Shown here one piece after another: positions 8,669 to 16,918 of a stretch of 25,960 nucleotides of DNA; the first letter of the stretch is position 1, and every line of letters begins with the position of its first letter. A program made the translations under genes and the position numbers. The stretch is taken from IMG/VR virus record IMGVR_UViG_3300033153_002492, positions 1 to 25,960 of that record; one strand, given 5' to 3'. The stretch is from a virus. The notes under the pieces were generated by a model, which was given only the letters and a program-made list of their open reading frames with translations, had not been told where the DNA came from and made no database searches.

Positions 8669-9137
8669 TTATCTTCTCCACTAATTTTTCATAAGAATCT
8701 TTACGCCAATCGAAATTTATATGGTCTACACCTTGCATATACTCTGAATATAAATCTCGGATTAATTGCTTCTCCTCTGTTATCTTTTTAAGATGGCCAG
8801 AAGGATAGTAAGACTTAGGCTCATGCACACCATCTCCACAAGCATATATAATAACCGCGTATTCAAGCATCTCTTCTAATCGTCTATTAAATAAGATTAA
8901 CTCTAATTCAGGAATACGATCATGGTCATATATAGGTCTAGAAATAGGAGTGACTCTATCCACAATATAACCATTCCGCAATCTCTCAAGTTGCTGACTA
9001 CATGCATCTAGAGCTTGCTGAGTATCACCTGGATTAGGACCACTATGGCTATAAGGTAGAGTAAAATCTACTCTAAGCTTTTCAGCTAAAGTAGACTTAC
9101 CACTTGCATTAGGTCCTTCAAGGATTATCGATTTCAT
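8646..9137 (-). CDS. Deoxynucleoside monophosphate kinase-like P-loop protein
   Basis: A 163-residue protein with a Walker A motif GPNASGKST at residues 8-16 and a DR motif at 60-61 (YIVDRVTPIS), the arrangement of thymidylate-kinase-like and phage dNMP kinases. It overlaps the TS-fold gene by 23 bases and the MazG gene by 20, so all three are co-translated. In this context the likely substrate is the modified monophosphate made by the TS-fold enzyme, as T4 gp1 phosphorylates hydroxymethyl-dCMP; that is inference. It could instead be a general dTMP/dCMP kinase or a polynucleotide kinase-like protein. Confidence 0.75.
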   Translation of the reverse strand: MKSIILEGPNASGKSTLAEKLRVDFTLPYSHSGPNPGDTQQALDACSQQLERLRNGYIVDRVTPISRPIYDHDRIPELELILFNRRLEEMLEYAVIIYACGDGVHEPKSYYPSGHLKKITEEKQLIRDLYSEYMQGVDHINFDWRKDSYEKLVEKINEKLCRI

Positions 9138-9525
9138 GTAATAATATCCCCGCTATTCTATCTTCAGGTGAAATCCATCCTTCAGGCTTAATTGCATCAG
9201 CGGCATTATAACCTTCACGACCAGCTTTTATACCTTTCTTCTTTCCCATATTTGCATCCATCACTGCAGTAAAACACTCATGGAGCAAGTCAGCTGTCAT
9301 ACCCATTTTATAAGCTACACCATAAGTGAATACAAGGTTATCTATTAATGCATCTAATGCACCAATAAAATCATTATGTTCACAAGCTTCAAGGAACTCT
9401 CCAACTTCTTCTTGCATTTGGTGGTGAGACAATCGAAATTCCTCTTCATCTTGTATGTGAACAGGTCTCTCATTAATACCTAAGATTTCCTTATTAAACT
9501 TTGCTACTTGGTTAAACTTATTCAT
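9118..9525 (-). CDS. MazG-type nucleotide pyrophosphohydrolase
   Basis: A 135-residue all-helical protein with the metal-binding pattern of the MazG/all-alpha NTP pyrophosphatase family: E39, E40 and E43 in QMQEEVGEF and D58/D62 in LDALIDN. Such enzymes cleave (d)NTPs to monophosphate and pyrophosphate. Here it lies between the carbamoyltransferase (4-base ATGA overlap) and the dNMP kinase. A phage that replaces cytosine needs a dCTPase to drain dCTP and supply dCMP, which is a reasonable inferred role. Other phage MazG proteins have been linked to (p)ppGpp or dUTP, so substrate is open. Confidence 0.78.
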   Translation of the reverse strand: MNKFNQVAKFNKEILGINERPVHIQDEEEFRLSHHQMQEEVGEFLEACEHNDFIGALDALIDNLVFTYGVAYKMGMTADLLHECFTAVMDANMGKKKGIKAGREGYNAADAIKPEGWISPEDRIAGILLHEIDNP

Positions 9526-11102
9526 TTCTTCACCTCTATTAATGTTACGAATCGATTAGTTGTGTCATGCTTTTGTTGATACTCATGAGCTTTCTTTATA
9601 TCACTTGCTGTTAAGCAAATAGGTTGTCCATGTATATTGAAGCTCGTATTTATCAATGGACCAAATTTATTAACTGATGGATATACAGGATGGTCTTCAT
9701 TAAGTACTTGAGGTCTTCCAGTAAAATAGTCCTCAAAAGGTAAATAATGTTTTACACCATCGATTTGTCTTCTAGTTTCCTTATAAGGTAATGACATAAT
9801 CATATGTTTTACAGATTTTATCACTTTATATGTGTGAGTAAATGTAAATTCATAGGTTCTTTCAGTCATAACCGGAGCCATAGGCATGTCTGTATCTCTA
9901 CCATTAGCTTTGTTTATAGCCTTACAGTTCCCCAAATATGGTAAAGCTATTGTGCTTGTATTACAATACGCTCGCTCACCAAACTCCATCTTATCTCTTA
10001 TCACATTTACAATAAAGTCATTACCTAAATAAAATTGTAAGCTTTCATTTAAATCTTGCACATAATGGAGCTTGTTACTTAATATACCTAATAGGTTTCT
10101 TTTACCCCAACATAGGTTATCAGGAATGATAAAGTCTTTATTATGATACTTATATACTCCTAAACCTGCTCCGCTATCACCAGATAAGGGCATCACGCCT
10201 ACTTTATTCTGAATAGCTTTAGCTATAGATCCATTTAGTTGGACATTCATAAATACACCACCAACTAGTAGTACATTTTTTATATCATATTTAAAGATGA
10301 AATGTTTTATACATTTCTCAACTATTCTTTGAAGGACAAAAGCTATTTGAGCCTTTTCTCTAGGTTCAAAATGTTTAGATAACATATCTATTACGGATTT
10401 GTGAACATAAGATAGTGCACTTAATGAGAATATTGGGTCACTCTCTTCATTGATAGGTATAGTGAGTCTTGATATATATTCACTAGATAAACTATCTGCA
10501 ATAGTTATTAAGCTATCAATCTCTGAAGGGTAAACACGTGAGGCAGCCGCATTAAGTTTCCACTCATCTTGATTCATCTTTAAGCCTACATAGTCTGTAG
10601 CATATTGATAAAGCAACCCAAGTGAGGCCTCATAATTATGGACAGAATGCACCGGCTCAGGTACACCATTTATTATCTTATAAATCGTAAATACCTCACC
10701 ATAATTACCAAATCCATCAGCAGTAATGATATGACAATCATCTGGTACTTCATCATTGAAATAAGCTAGTGCAGAGTAAGCGTGGGCTTTATGATGTGTG
10801 AAGTCTATATTTAAAGACTTTAAAGTGTGATTAGGGAATCGTCTATTAATATATGTAGGATTCCAATGTCGTTCAGACATCCTATCTATATCAGCTGTAG
10901 GCTCCCAATGGGATACGTATATAGTAACATTATCAGTTATATCATCCCATTTCATTAACTCTTCTATAGCTTCCATAGGGAATTGAGAGTCTGATTTCAA
11001 TTTGGATATTCTTTCATTCATATAACCATTAACTATTTTATTATCTTTAATAAGGATAGCTGAGCTACCATGGCCCAAAGTTAGTACTAAAGAATCTTTC
11101 AT
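9522..11102 (-). CDS. TobZ/NodU-type carbamoyltransferase, predicted DNA-base modifier
   Basis: A 526-residue two-domain carbamoyltransferase. The N-terminal ASKHA/Kae1-like domain has the metal motif HHKAHA at 103-108 and TADGFGNYGE at 127-136; GGVFMN at 281-286 and GDSGAGLG at 308-315 continue it. The C-terminal YrdC-like domain has FGERAYCNTS at 374-383 (a divergent form of the family's GPRALGxRS), MPMAP at 406-410 and LINTSFNIHGQPI at 483-495. Family members transfer the carbamoyl group of carbamoyl phosphate to a hydroxyl through a carbamoyl-adenylate. With a predicted dCMP hydroxymethylase, a kinase and MazG alongside, the likely acceptor is the hydroxymethyl group of cytosine. From memory, a metagenomic association study (MetaGPA) linked such a phage enzyme to 5-carbamoyloxymethylcytosine. 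Whether it acts on nucleotide or DNA cannot be read from the sequence. Confidence 0.88.
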   Translation of the reverse strand: MKDSLVLTLGHGSSAILIKDNKIVNGYMNERISKLKSDSQFPMEAIEELMKWDDITDNVTIYVSHWEPTADIDRMSERHWNPTYINRRFPNHTLKSLNIDFTHHKAHAYSALAYFNDEVPDDCHIITADGFGNYGEVFTIYKIINGVPEPVHSVHNYEASLGLLYQYATDYVGLKMNQDEWKLNAAASRVYPSEIDSLITIADSLSSEYISRLTIPINEESDPIFSLSALSYVHKSVIDMLSKHFEPREKAQIAFVLQRIVEKCIKHFIFKYDIKNVLLVGGVFMNVQLNGSIAKAIQNKVGVMPLSGDSGAGLGVYKYHNKDFIIPDNLCWGKRNLLGILSNKLHYVQDLNESLQFYLGNDFIVNVIRDKMEFGERAYCNTSTIALPYLGNCKAINKANGRDTDMPMAPVMTERTYEFTFTHTYKVIKSVKHMIMSLPYKETRRQIDGVKHYLPFEDYFTGRPQVLNEDHPVYPSVNKFGPLINTSFNIHGQPICLTASDIKKAHEYQQKHDTTNRFVTLIEVKK

Positions 11103-11141
11103 TTATAATCTCCAGTTTGCACGTCCTTGTGCGATTAATAT

Positions 11142-11972
11142 TTACCAGTCGTTTAATAAAGAATCAACATCTTTATCGTCTGATGCTGACTCTTTCTCAA
11201 AAGGGATGTCATCATCCTCTTCATCTACCTTTGGTAAAGCTCTTTTAGATTCACCTTTAGACTTGTTCTCTAAAGCTAGTCCACCTGAATCCCACTCTTT
11301 AGCTTGGCTTCTCTTATGAGCAGTAGGACCATGCTTCTCTCCAAGCATTCCCATTAGGTCAAACTCAAGCTTTGGAACACTTGCGTCTTCATCAAAATAG
11401 ATTTTTGTCACTGCAAATTGAGGTCCTGGAATCCCTTTAGATGCAAGTAACTTACCATAATTTGTAAATGCTTTAAGGCTATTAACTGTAATAGTCATTA
11501 ACCATAATTTGCAGTTATCTGCATCAGCTGAGAAGTCTTTTGCTTTAGCTACATAAATATGCTTACTATCTTTACAAGCTTTAGCTTTACCTCCAGACAT
11601 GCTTTTTGCAGAGCCCCAAATTTGATTAGGGCACTTAATACAGTTCTCATGCTGAGGCTCATTTATCCAATGGTCAGGGTTAACCCCATCCATAGATGAG
11701 CAATCAGGTGGATCGTTGCTATCAGGTGAATATCCATCGATATAAAAAGTGTGTGCTAAACCTCTTTCAGGACTCAAACCAATAATTATCACATTGATTT
11801 CTTGACCCTCTTTGGTCTCATCTTCACCCTCTTTAAAGCGAAAGACTTTACCTTTAGTTGAGATGCGAGGCACTCCGCCCGTTGCCACTTCCATATCTTG
11901 GGTAGTATTAACAACGGTCCCTTCAGCCATCATATCTTTAAGATAATCTGGTATTACTATGTCTTTACTCAT
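11142..11972 (-). CDS. Putative single-stranded DNA-binding protein with Cys cluster and acidic tail
   Basis: A 276-residue protein with a beta-rich N-terminal half, a Cys/His cluster (PPDCSS..., ENCIKCPN, KACKDSKH) that could bind zinc, and a highly acidic C-terminus ending in DVDSLLNDW. An acidic tail ending in an aromatic residue is the hallmark of phage and bacterial ssDNA-binding proteins (T7 gp2.5, T4 gp32, SSB), where it contacts other replication proteins. The place, in a replication/modification operon, agrees. I recall similar proteins in podoviruses with this PolA/primase/VRR-NUC set. A clear OB-fold signature cannot be confirmed by eye. Good AGGAA ribosome binding site before the ATG. 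Confidence 0.6.
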   Translation of the reverse strand: MSKDIVIPDYLKDMMAEGTVVNTTQDMEVATGGVPRISTKGKVFRFKEGEDETKEGQEINVIIIGLSPERGLAHTFYIDGYSPDSNDPPDCSSMDGVNPDHWINEPQHENCIKCPNQIWGSAKSMSGGKAKACKDSKHIYVAKAKDFSADADNCKLWLMTITVNSLKAFTNYGKLLASKGIPGPQFAVTKIYFDEDASVPKLEFDLMGMLGEKHGPTAHKRSQAKEWDSGGLALENKSKGESKRALPKVDEEDDDIPFEKESASDDKDVDSLLNDW

Positions 11973-11984
11973 TTTTCTTTCCTC

Positions 11985-12386
11985 TTACTTCGTAGGCTTT
12001 CTAAAATTCATGGCATACTCTTCAACCCAATCAATACCGGCTTCAGCCACATTTACACCGTCATCAATTAATTCCTTCGTATGGGTCTTATTAACATGCG
12101 AAGTGAATAAACCAAAGTCACCTGTCTTGATAGCATAATCAATACGAGCTTGTTTAGCATCTTCACCTGCACTTAATCTTGCATAAGTCTTAATGGTTTT
12201 AAAAGCTGTACCATCTTCAGACTTAAATGAATCAATTCCAGTCTCATTACTGATCTTTAACATTAATGTCTCAATCTCTAGTAACTCTAACTTTCTTTGT
12301 TTTTCAAAGGTATTATACTTAACACGTCGAGCATCAAGCTCTTCACGCAAGTGTCTATATTCTTTGATTAAAACTTTGATATCCAT
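11985..12386 (-). CDS. Hypothetical coiled-coil phage protein, first gene of the modification operon
   Basis: A 133-residue protein. The start is set at 12386 rather than 12392 because AAGGAG then has a normal spacing; it would abut the other ATG. Residues 1-50 form a charged heptad-like helix (YRHLREELDARRVKYNTFEK...); the rest contains FKSEDGTAFKTIKTYARLS and the SHVNKTHTKELID segment, a pattern I have seen in small conserved phage proteins encoded next to ssDNA-binding genes. No enzymatic motif is visible. It is directly downstream of a strong promoter and upstream of the ssDNA-binding gene, suggesting a recombination or replication accessory role. Confidence 0.6.
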   Translation of the reverse strand: MDIKVLIKEYRHLREELDARRVKYNTFEKQRKLELLEIETLMLKISNETGIDSFKSEDGTAFKTIKTYARLSAGEDAKQARIDYAIKTGDFGLFTSHVNKTHTKELIDDGVNVAEAGIDWVEEYAMNFRKPTK

Positions 12387-12412
12387 GGTCATCTCCTTTC
12401 AATTAAAATAAT

Positions 12413-12467
12413 ATTATATCACAGGTTAAACAAAGAGTACAATTGTTTTTGCAATGTATCTCAAAGT
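12413..12467 (-). promoter_or_regulatory. Promoter P1 of the modification operon with upstream CATTG element
   Basis: Reading the minus strand: TATAAT at 12418-12413 preceded by TGA (extended -10), a 17-bp spacer, and TGTACT at 12441-12436 as -35. Ten bases further upstream lies CATTG (minus strand of 12452-12456), and one helical turn beyond it CTTTG (12462-12466), the same layout as at 20474 and 22718. The upstream half-site extends into the last codons of the helicase gene. Confidence 0.75.
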
Positions 12468-13825
12468 ATATCTTCATTATAAATTTCTAACATAGACTGA
12501 GCAGTGATTTCAGTCTCATCTAATTTTTTGAATATTAAACTCTCAAATTTAGATGAGATTAATTTTATTATCACTTGTCTTTTAGTTTGGCCAATACGTC
12601 TTATGCGTCTTATAGCCTGTCTTAGTGTCTCGTTACCCATGATTGGTCCAAAGAAAACTAACGTATGCGATTTAGTTAAAGTAATACCATGGGACATAGT
12701 GACTACTTGAGCTACTAACACTCCTTCATCTGTAGACTGAAAATTATCAATGATTTCTTTACGTCTATTTAAGGATACTTTTCCATATATTATATCCGTA
12801 TGGATTTTCTTCTTAGTAAGATACTCTTGAATTATCTTGATACTCTCTACTGATTGACAAAAGATAACTAACTTTAGTCCTGCTTCATTATATATACTTA
12901 CCAATTCATCAAGCTTTGGGTTGATATTTGTCCTAGATATAACCCCTTCCTCAGTCTTAGTAGAGCCAGTTAATATTTGTATCAAGCGAATCATTTTTAC
13001 ACCCGCTGTGGCTGCAGTTATTAATCCTTCTTTAACTTCAGCAATTTGATGCTTTAACATTTCCTTAAATAATTTAACTGTCTCTTTAGGTAGCTCAACA
13101 TATCTTTCTTCAAAGACTAATTCAGGTAAATCTACACAATCTTCTAAAGAGAATTGTATAGCAGGTGATAAGGTTTTATTTACAATTATCTCAGCACCTT
13201 CTCTAGGAATATACTCATACATATTCACTTGGTAATATATGAGCTCTCTATATCTACTGAAATATTTAGTAGGTAAGTTGACAGGATTTACTGCTTTAGC
13301 TATACCAAAAGAGTTGATCAAGCCACCCGCCACTGGGGACCCTGATAATCCATATACAGCCTTGACTGTTTTAGCCATACGTTGCATGGCTTTAGACCTT
13401 TTGGATTGAGCGTTAGCAAAGGTAGTCACTTCATCTATGATAAGCACATCAGGTTTGAGGTTAATTAACTCCTTCTCAAAATTTCGGACTGCATCGGTGT
13501 TAGTCACATATATATTAGAGTCTGAGTTAAGGCTCTCTAAACGTTGCGACCTCGTACCATGCACAACCACGGCCTTCCTATATGGACAGATAGCTTCAAT
13601 CTCTTTAATCCATACCACATGGAGAGTAGACAGGGGCGCTATGATAAGGATCTTCTTAATCTTATTAGCATGGATTAACATGTCAATAAACCATAAAGAG
13701 GTTGCTGTCTTGCCTGTCCCCATATCTAACCAAAGATATGCTCTCTTATTAGACAACATAAACTTAAGAGTCTTCTCTTGGTGGGCATAAGGACGCATAT
13801 CACCAAAATATTGATAATCATCCAT
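12461..13825 (-). CDS. SNF2-type SF2 helicase/translocase
   Basis: A 454-residue DNA helicase/translocase. Motif I is MGTGKT at 35-40, motif Ia IIAPLSTLHVVW, motif II DEVT at 131-134, motif III GLSGSP at 159-164, and motif VI LRQAIRRIRRIGQT near the C-terminus with the arginine finger. The IGQT ending and spacing mark the SNF2/DEAD-like phage helicases that accompany VRR-NUC nucleases and PolA in many podoviruses. Expected role: replication or recombination on branched DNA. Its start shares one base with the stop of the small upstream gene (TAATG). Confidence 0.93.
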   Translation of the reverse strand: MDDYQYFGDMRPYAHQEKTLKFMLSNKRAYLWLDMGTGKTATSLWFIDMLIHANKIKKILIIAPLSTLHVVWIKEIEAICPYRKAVVVHGTRSQRLESLNSDSNIYVTNTDAVRNFEKELINLKPDVLIIDEVTTFANAQSKRSKAMQRMAKTVKAVYGLSGSPVAGGLINSFGIAKAVNPVNLPTKYFSRYRELIYYQVNMYEYIPREGAEIIVNKTLSPAIQFSLEDCVDLPELVFEERYVELPKETVKLFKEMLKHQIAEVKEGLITAATAGVKMIRLIQILTGSTKTEEGVISRTNINPKLDELVSIYNEAGLKLVIFCQSVESIKIIQEYLTKKKIHTDIIYGKVSLNRRKEIIDNFQSTDEGVLVAQVVTMSHGITLTKSHTLVFFGPIMGNETLRQAIRRIRRIGQTKRQVIIKLISSKFESLIFKKLDETEITAQSMLEIYNEDIL

Positions 13826-14010
13826 TATGTAGCCCTCTTTAATAATTTGATAAGATAAGCTTTTTTATCTTTAAACCAGGGTGGGTAAGAACCTGTGACA
13901 TGCCGCTTACCTCTCACTCCTATGGTTATAACAGTCTCATATTCATGAAAGATAACGGTACATTTGACTTTTCTAAAAGTCAGATCCTTCTTCTTTATTA
14001 TTGGTTCCAT
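13825..14010 (-). CDS. Hypothetical small basic protein between VRR-NUC and SNF2 helicase
   Basis: About 61 residues from the ATG at 14010, chosen because AGGA lies seven bases upstream; an in-frame ATG at 14034 has no such site. The gene begins within the last codons of the VRR-NUC gene and its TAA overlaps the helicase ATG by one base, so it is translationally coupled on both sides. It is Lys/Arg-rich, predicted beta strands followed by a basic helix (WFKDKKAYLIKLLKRAT), compatible with a DNA-binding helper. No family recognised. Confidence 0.6.
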   Translation of the reverse strand: MEPIIKKKDLTFRKVKCTVIFHEYETVITIGVRGKRHVTGSYPPWFKDKKAYLIKLLKRAT

Positions 14011-14305
14011 CTTTGATTCCTCGTATAAAAGCATCTAGGACGGCCTTATCTTTCCCATATATGGTGAAAGCGTATGCTCCTGATGCATTGATTTTTGAGA
14101 TTTCGTGTTGTTGTAGTCTAGTCAATTTACCATTAGGCATCTTAACTTCTATTGCATAAAATTTACTGTCTATGGCCATCACCAGGTCAGGAATACCTCT
14201 CCTGGAAGTGTACTGACCTTGAGGTACCTTAAATAAGTATAACTTATCACCTAAAAATTTCTTTAAATAATCTTGTATCCATCTTTGGACATCTGATTCT
14301 TTCAT
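13973..14305 (-). CDS. VRR-NUC domain nuclease
   Basis: A 110-residue stand-alone VRR-NUC protein of the PD-(D/E)XK superfamily. The core is GIPDLV (D40), AIEVK (E53, K55) and a Gln in LTRLQQHE (Q65). Stand-alone phage members are structure-selective nucleases, probably acting on branched DNA with the adjacent SNF2-type helicase. The ATG has CTGGAG as ribosome binding site, which is part of a sequence able to pair with an upstream copy of CCAGAGT in the leader. Confidence 0.92.
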   Translation of the reverse strand: MKESDVQRWIQDYLKKFLGDKLYLFKVPQGQYTSRRGIPDLVMAIDSKFYAIEVKMPNGKLTRLQQHEISKINASGAYAFTIYGKDKAVLDAFIRGIKDGTNNKEEGSDF

Positions 14306-14310
14306 ATGCG

Positions 14311-14382
14311 CTCCAGAGTTTATTTTAAAATTTAACTAGTATAGTTACCAGTAAGAAAATACTCTGGTAACTATCTATTATA
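14311..14382 (-). promoter_or_regulatory. Structured leader of the VRR-NUC gene with candidate SD-pairing switch
   Basis: An 11-bp perfect inverted repeat (ATAGTTACCAG at 14341-14351, CTGGTAACTAT at 14364-14374, 12-base loop) lies between the upstream nuclease stop and the VRR-NUC start. On the transcript, CCAGAGT (minus strand of 14361-14367) can pair either within this hairpin or with ACTCTGG (minus strand of 14313-14319) that holds the ribosome binding site. A TATAAT occurs at 14382-14377 on the minus strand without a convincing -35. There is no U-tract, so a terminator is unlikely. Confidence 0.45.
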
Positions 14383-14384
14383 GG

Positions 14385-15080
14385 TTATTTTTTAACAGGA
14401 CACTGACCACTAGTCGCTGCGCACCAATTACAATATTGGTTCTTTTTGAACTCAAAGTCACCATCTTGGTTGACAATTGTATGAGCATTGTCAAAATCAG
14501 ATTTGATAGACTCTAATTGGTCTCTACTAAACTCAACTTTGATAGTCTTCTTATGCTCTACAAATAAGTAAGAACTCGTTATCTTATTAATCTTAGGATA
14601 TAGACTAAATAACATGGCAGCTGTCAATTTTAACTGAGTTGTAGGACCATCTTCATAGTCACGTACTTTACCAGATTTGAAGTCAACAATAAGTAAGGTC
14701 TCTTTATCAAGAAATACTAAGCAGTCAATGATAGCTCTATATTTTACAATATGGGGCTTATCAAACCAGTCACACTTTAACCACTCTTGGTTAGTGGCTA
14801 TCTGTTTTTCTGCGAATATGTTACCATTAGACGCCTTATGCATGCCTTCTAATATAGGTATAGCATTCGTTGTGTGCGCATTCATGGAAGGCTTACTACC
14901 ATTATCTTTAAGGTAATTAATATAATCCTCAAGTTGCTTATGAATTATATTTCCCTTAACAAAAGCGGGATTATTAGAGTCATCAGGAAACTCTTTAGTA
15001 ATATATTTAAGCTTGAACTTCAATGGACAAGCCTCATAATCTGATAAACGACTAAAACTAAGTGCAATCATACTACTCAT
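14385..15080 (-). CDS. RecB/Cas4-type PD-(D/E)XK exonuclease with Fe-S cluster
   Basis: A 231-residue nuclease. Visible core: GNIIH (H47), D119 in AIIDCLV, D133 and K135 in IVDFKSGK, and Q149 in TTQLKLTAAML. One N-terminal cysteine (C18, YEACPLKF) and three C-terminal ones (C217, C220, C227: C-x2-C-x6-C) match the 4Fe-4S arrangement of AddB and Cas4. It probably degrades DNA 5' to 3' or resects ends for recombination or RNA primer removal, filling the role of a T7-like exonuclease. Its ATG overlaps the stop of the polymerase gene by one base. Confidence 0.9.
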   Translation of the reverse strand: MSSMIALSFSRLSDYEACPLKFKLKYITKEFPDDSNNPAFVKGNIIHKQLEDYINYLKDNGSKPSMNAHTTNAIPILEGMHKASNGNIFAEKQIATNQEWLKCDWFDKPHIVKYRAIIDCLVFLDKETLLIVDFKSGKVRDYEDGPTTQLKLTAAMLFSLYPKINKITSSYLFVEHKKTIKVEFSRDQLESIKSDFDNAHTIVNQDGDFEFKKNQYCNWCAATSGQCPVKK

Positions 15081-16918
15081 TACAAACTCCTTATATCTGC
15101 GAAATTATCACCTATACCACCATCAAAAATAAGGGGTACAGTTTGCTCAAAACCAAGCAATTTACCATAATCATAATGGTTCATATACTCAATAACATCT
15201 TTACCAATTGCATCTGCATTCTCTTCAGGAATGAAGTAAGCTATCGAGTCATGCACTTGGCTTACTAGAATAAGGTCAGGCCAACCTTTATTTATCACTC
15301 CAATAGCTGCGTATGTAAGCATCGAACCACCACCTTGGATAGGGTGGTTAATAGCTGAAGATTCACCTTTCCAGCCAAATGATTCGATAGCATATCTCCA
15401 TCCCCCAAATGCTGAAGCATATCCTCTAGATTTACCTAAACTAATGGCATTCTTCCAGTATTTGACAACCCCAGGATATTTACGTTTGAATGAGGATAAA
15501 TAAGATTGAGCTGTCTGTATAGATATATCATATCCATAGGTTGCAAAGAATTTACCGGCTAATGCTTTAGCACCAATACGATAGAAACTAGATAGACCAG
15601 TAAGTTTACCTGCTTGTCTTTGTTCTACAATCTCTTCAGGTTTACCATTCATATTTGCTTTGACAATGTCTGCATAAGGAGTACCAAAGATTTCCTCAGT
15701 TAAGTCAGAATGTAAGTCTACACCCTCACTATATGATTCAATCATGGTAGGCTCGGGTGCTTCAATCGCCATTACACGTCCCTCTTGTGCACCAAAATCC
15801 ATGTATAGCACCTTATATCCTGCTGGTGCCTTCATGCATCGTTTAACATTTTTGTCTTTACGAGGAAGCTGGTGTAAAGCGATAGATGTCTGCCAAGCTT
15901 GTTTCTTAAAGAATTTAGTTGTGTAAGTCATACGCCCTGTGATAGTGGATAATAACCTTGGTTGCCCATGTATTTTATCTTGGCTTAAGTAATTAGTGCT
16001 ATTCTCAAATCCTTTTACATACTTGCTTAACATGGTAGCACAAGTTTTGTACTCCATAATTAGGTTTAACTCAGGTCTGTCTTTGGCATATATTTGATGT
16101 AGTCTTAATAGATTCTCTGCTGATGTGGAGGGTGCACCTTTAGGGGTAAGTCCTTGAGGAGTAAGTTTCCAATCATCAAATAATAGTCTAGCTAATTGCT
16201 TAGGTGAGGTTATCACAGAACCTTCTATTCTTAGCTCATCTAATAATTCGAGCTGACGTAATTCAAGAGTCTCTTTATATTTAATCACTTCACCCATGTC
16301 AACAGGTATGCCTACCACATAGCCTTCAGCAATAGGAAATATAGAATTACAAGCTATTATATAACCTCTATAGTTATCACGCTTATGCAAATGGCCTTCA
16401 AGATATTTAGCAATTAGATATGTGGCCTCAACATCTAATTTATTACGATCAAGCCAATATTCAAAGTTTTCACCTGCTGTTATTTTCTGTTTCTTTACAT
16501 CAATAAATTCTTCTAATTTAGGCCAATCTTTTAAATATCTTTTAGCGCTATTAGCAAGTGAATAAGATAATTTTAATCTGTCAGCTTTTTGACCATTCAC
16601 TAGCCATTTGTTTAGAATTGCTGTGTCTCTCCATTTGATGTGTCTTAAGCGGTCAGGTCCAACGAAAGCAATTAGAAAGCTTACATCAAATATGGTGTTA
16701 GTACAGTATACTTCTTTACCTTCTAATAACTCTAACAAATCAATCACTTGACTTCTAAAATCAGGGTTTTTGTGATTTAAACAAGCCACTAAGCCCTTTG
16801 GACCCCATGCTGATACAGCTGTTATTTCTGATTCTCCGGTAAGAACTCTATATGGTTCTAATGCAAAGGGTTTATCAGTAGCTTGTATAGGCGCGGTTTC
16901 GATATCTAAACTATACAT
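15080..16918 (-). CDS. polA: Family A DNA polymerase with 3'-5' exonuclease domain
   Basis: A 612-residue replicative polymerase. Exo I LDIET (D5, E7), Exo II NTIFDVSFL (D78), Exo III RNKLDVEAT (D162, with Arg where T7 has Tyr). Polymerase motif A is YMDFGAQEGRV (D374, E379); motif B runs from R434 through K438 to Y446; motif C is QVHDSIAY (D557, with Ser in place of the usual Glu). The position equivalent to E. coli Phe762 is L442, and the Gly after the O-helix Tyr is Arg447. Leu at this position is the variant reported as abundant in marine virioplankton. There is no 5'-3' exonuclease domain. The start shares a base with the stop of the preceding gene. Confidence 0.96.
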   Translation of the reverse strand: MYSLDIETAPIQATDKPFALEPYRVLTGESEITAVSAWGPKGLVACLNHKNPDFRSQVIDLLELLEGKEVYCTNTIFDVSFLIAFVGPDRLRHIKWRDTAILNKWLVNGQKADRLKLSYSLANSAKRYLKDWPKLEEFIDVKKQKITAGENFEYWLDRNKLDVEATYLIAKYLEGHLHKRDNYRGYIIACNSIFPIAEGYVVGIPVDMGEVIKYKETLELRQLELLDELRIEGSVITSPKQLARLLFDDWKLTPQGLTPKGAPSTSAENLLRLHQIYAKDRPELNLIMEYKTCATMLSKYVKGFENSTNYLSQDKIHGQPRLLSTITGRMTYTTKFFKKQAWQTSIALHQLPRKDKNVKRCMKAPAGYKVLYMDFGAQEGRVMAIEAPEPTMIESYSEGVDLHSDLTEEIFGTPYADIVKANMNGKPEEIVEQRQAGKLTGLSSFYRIGAKALAGKFFATYGYDISIQTAQSYLSSFKRKYPGVVKYWKNAISLGKSRGYASAFGGWRYAIESFGWKGESSAINHPIQGGGSMLTYAAIGVINKGWPDLILVSQVHDSIAYFIPEENADAIGKDVIEYMNHYDYGKLLGFEQTVPLIFDGGIGDNFADIRSL

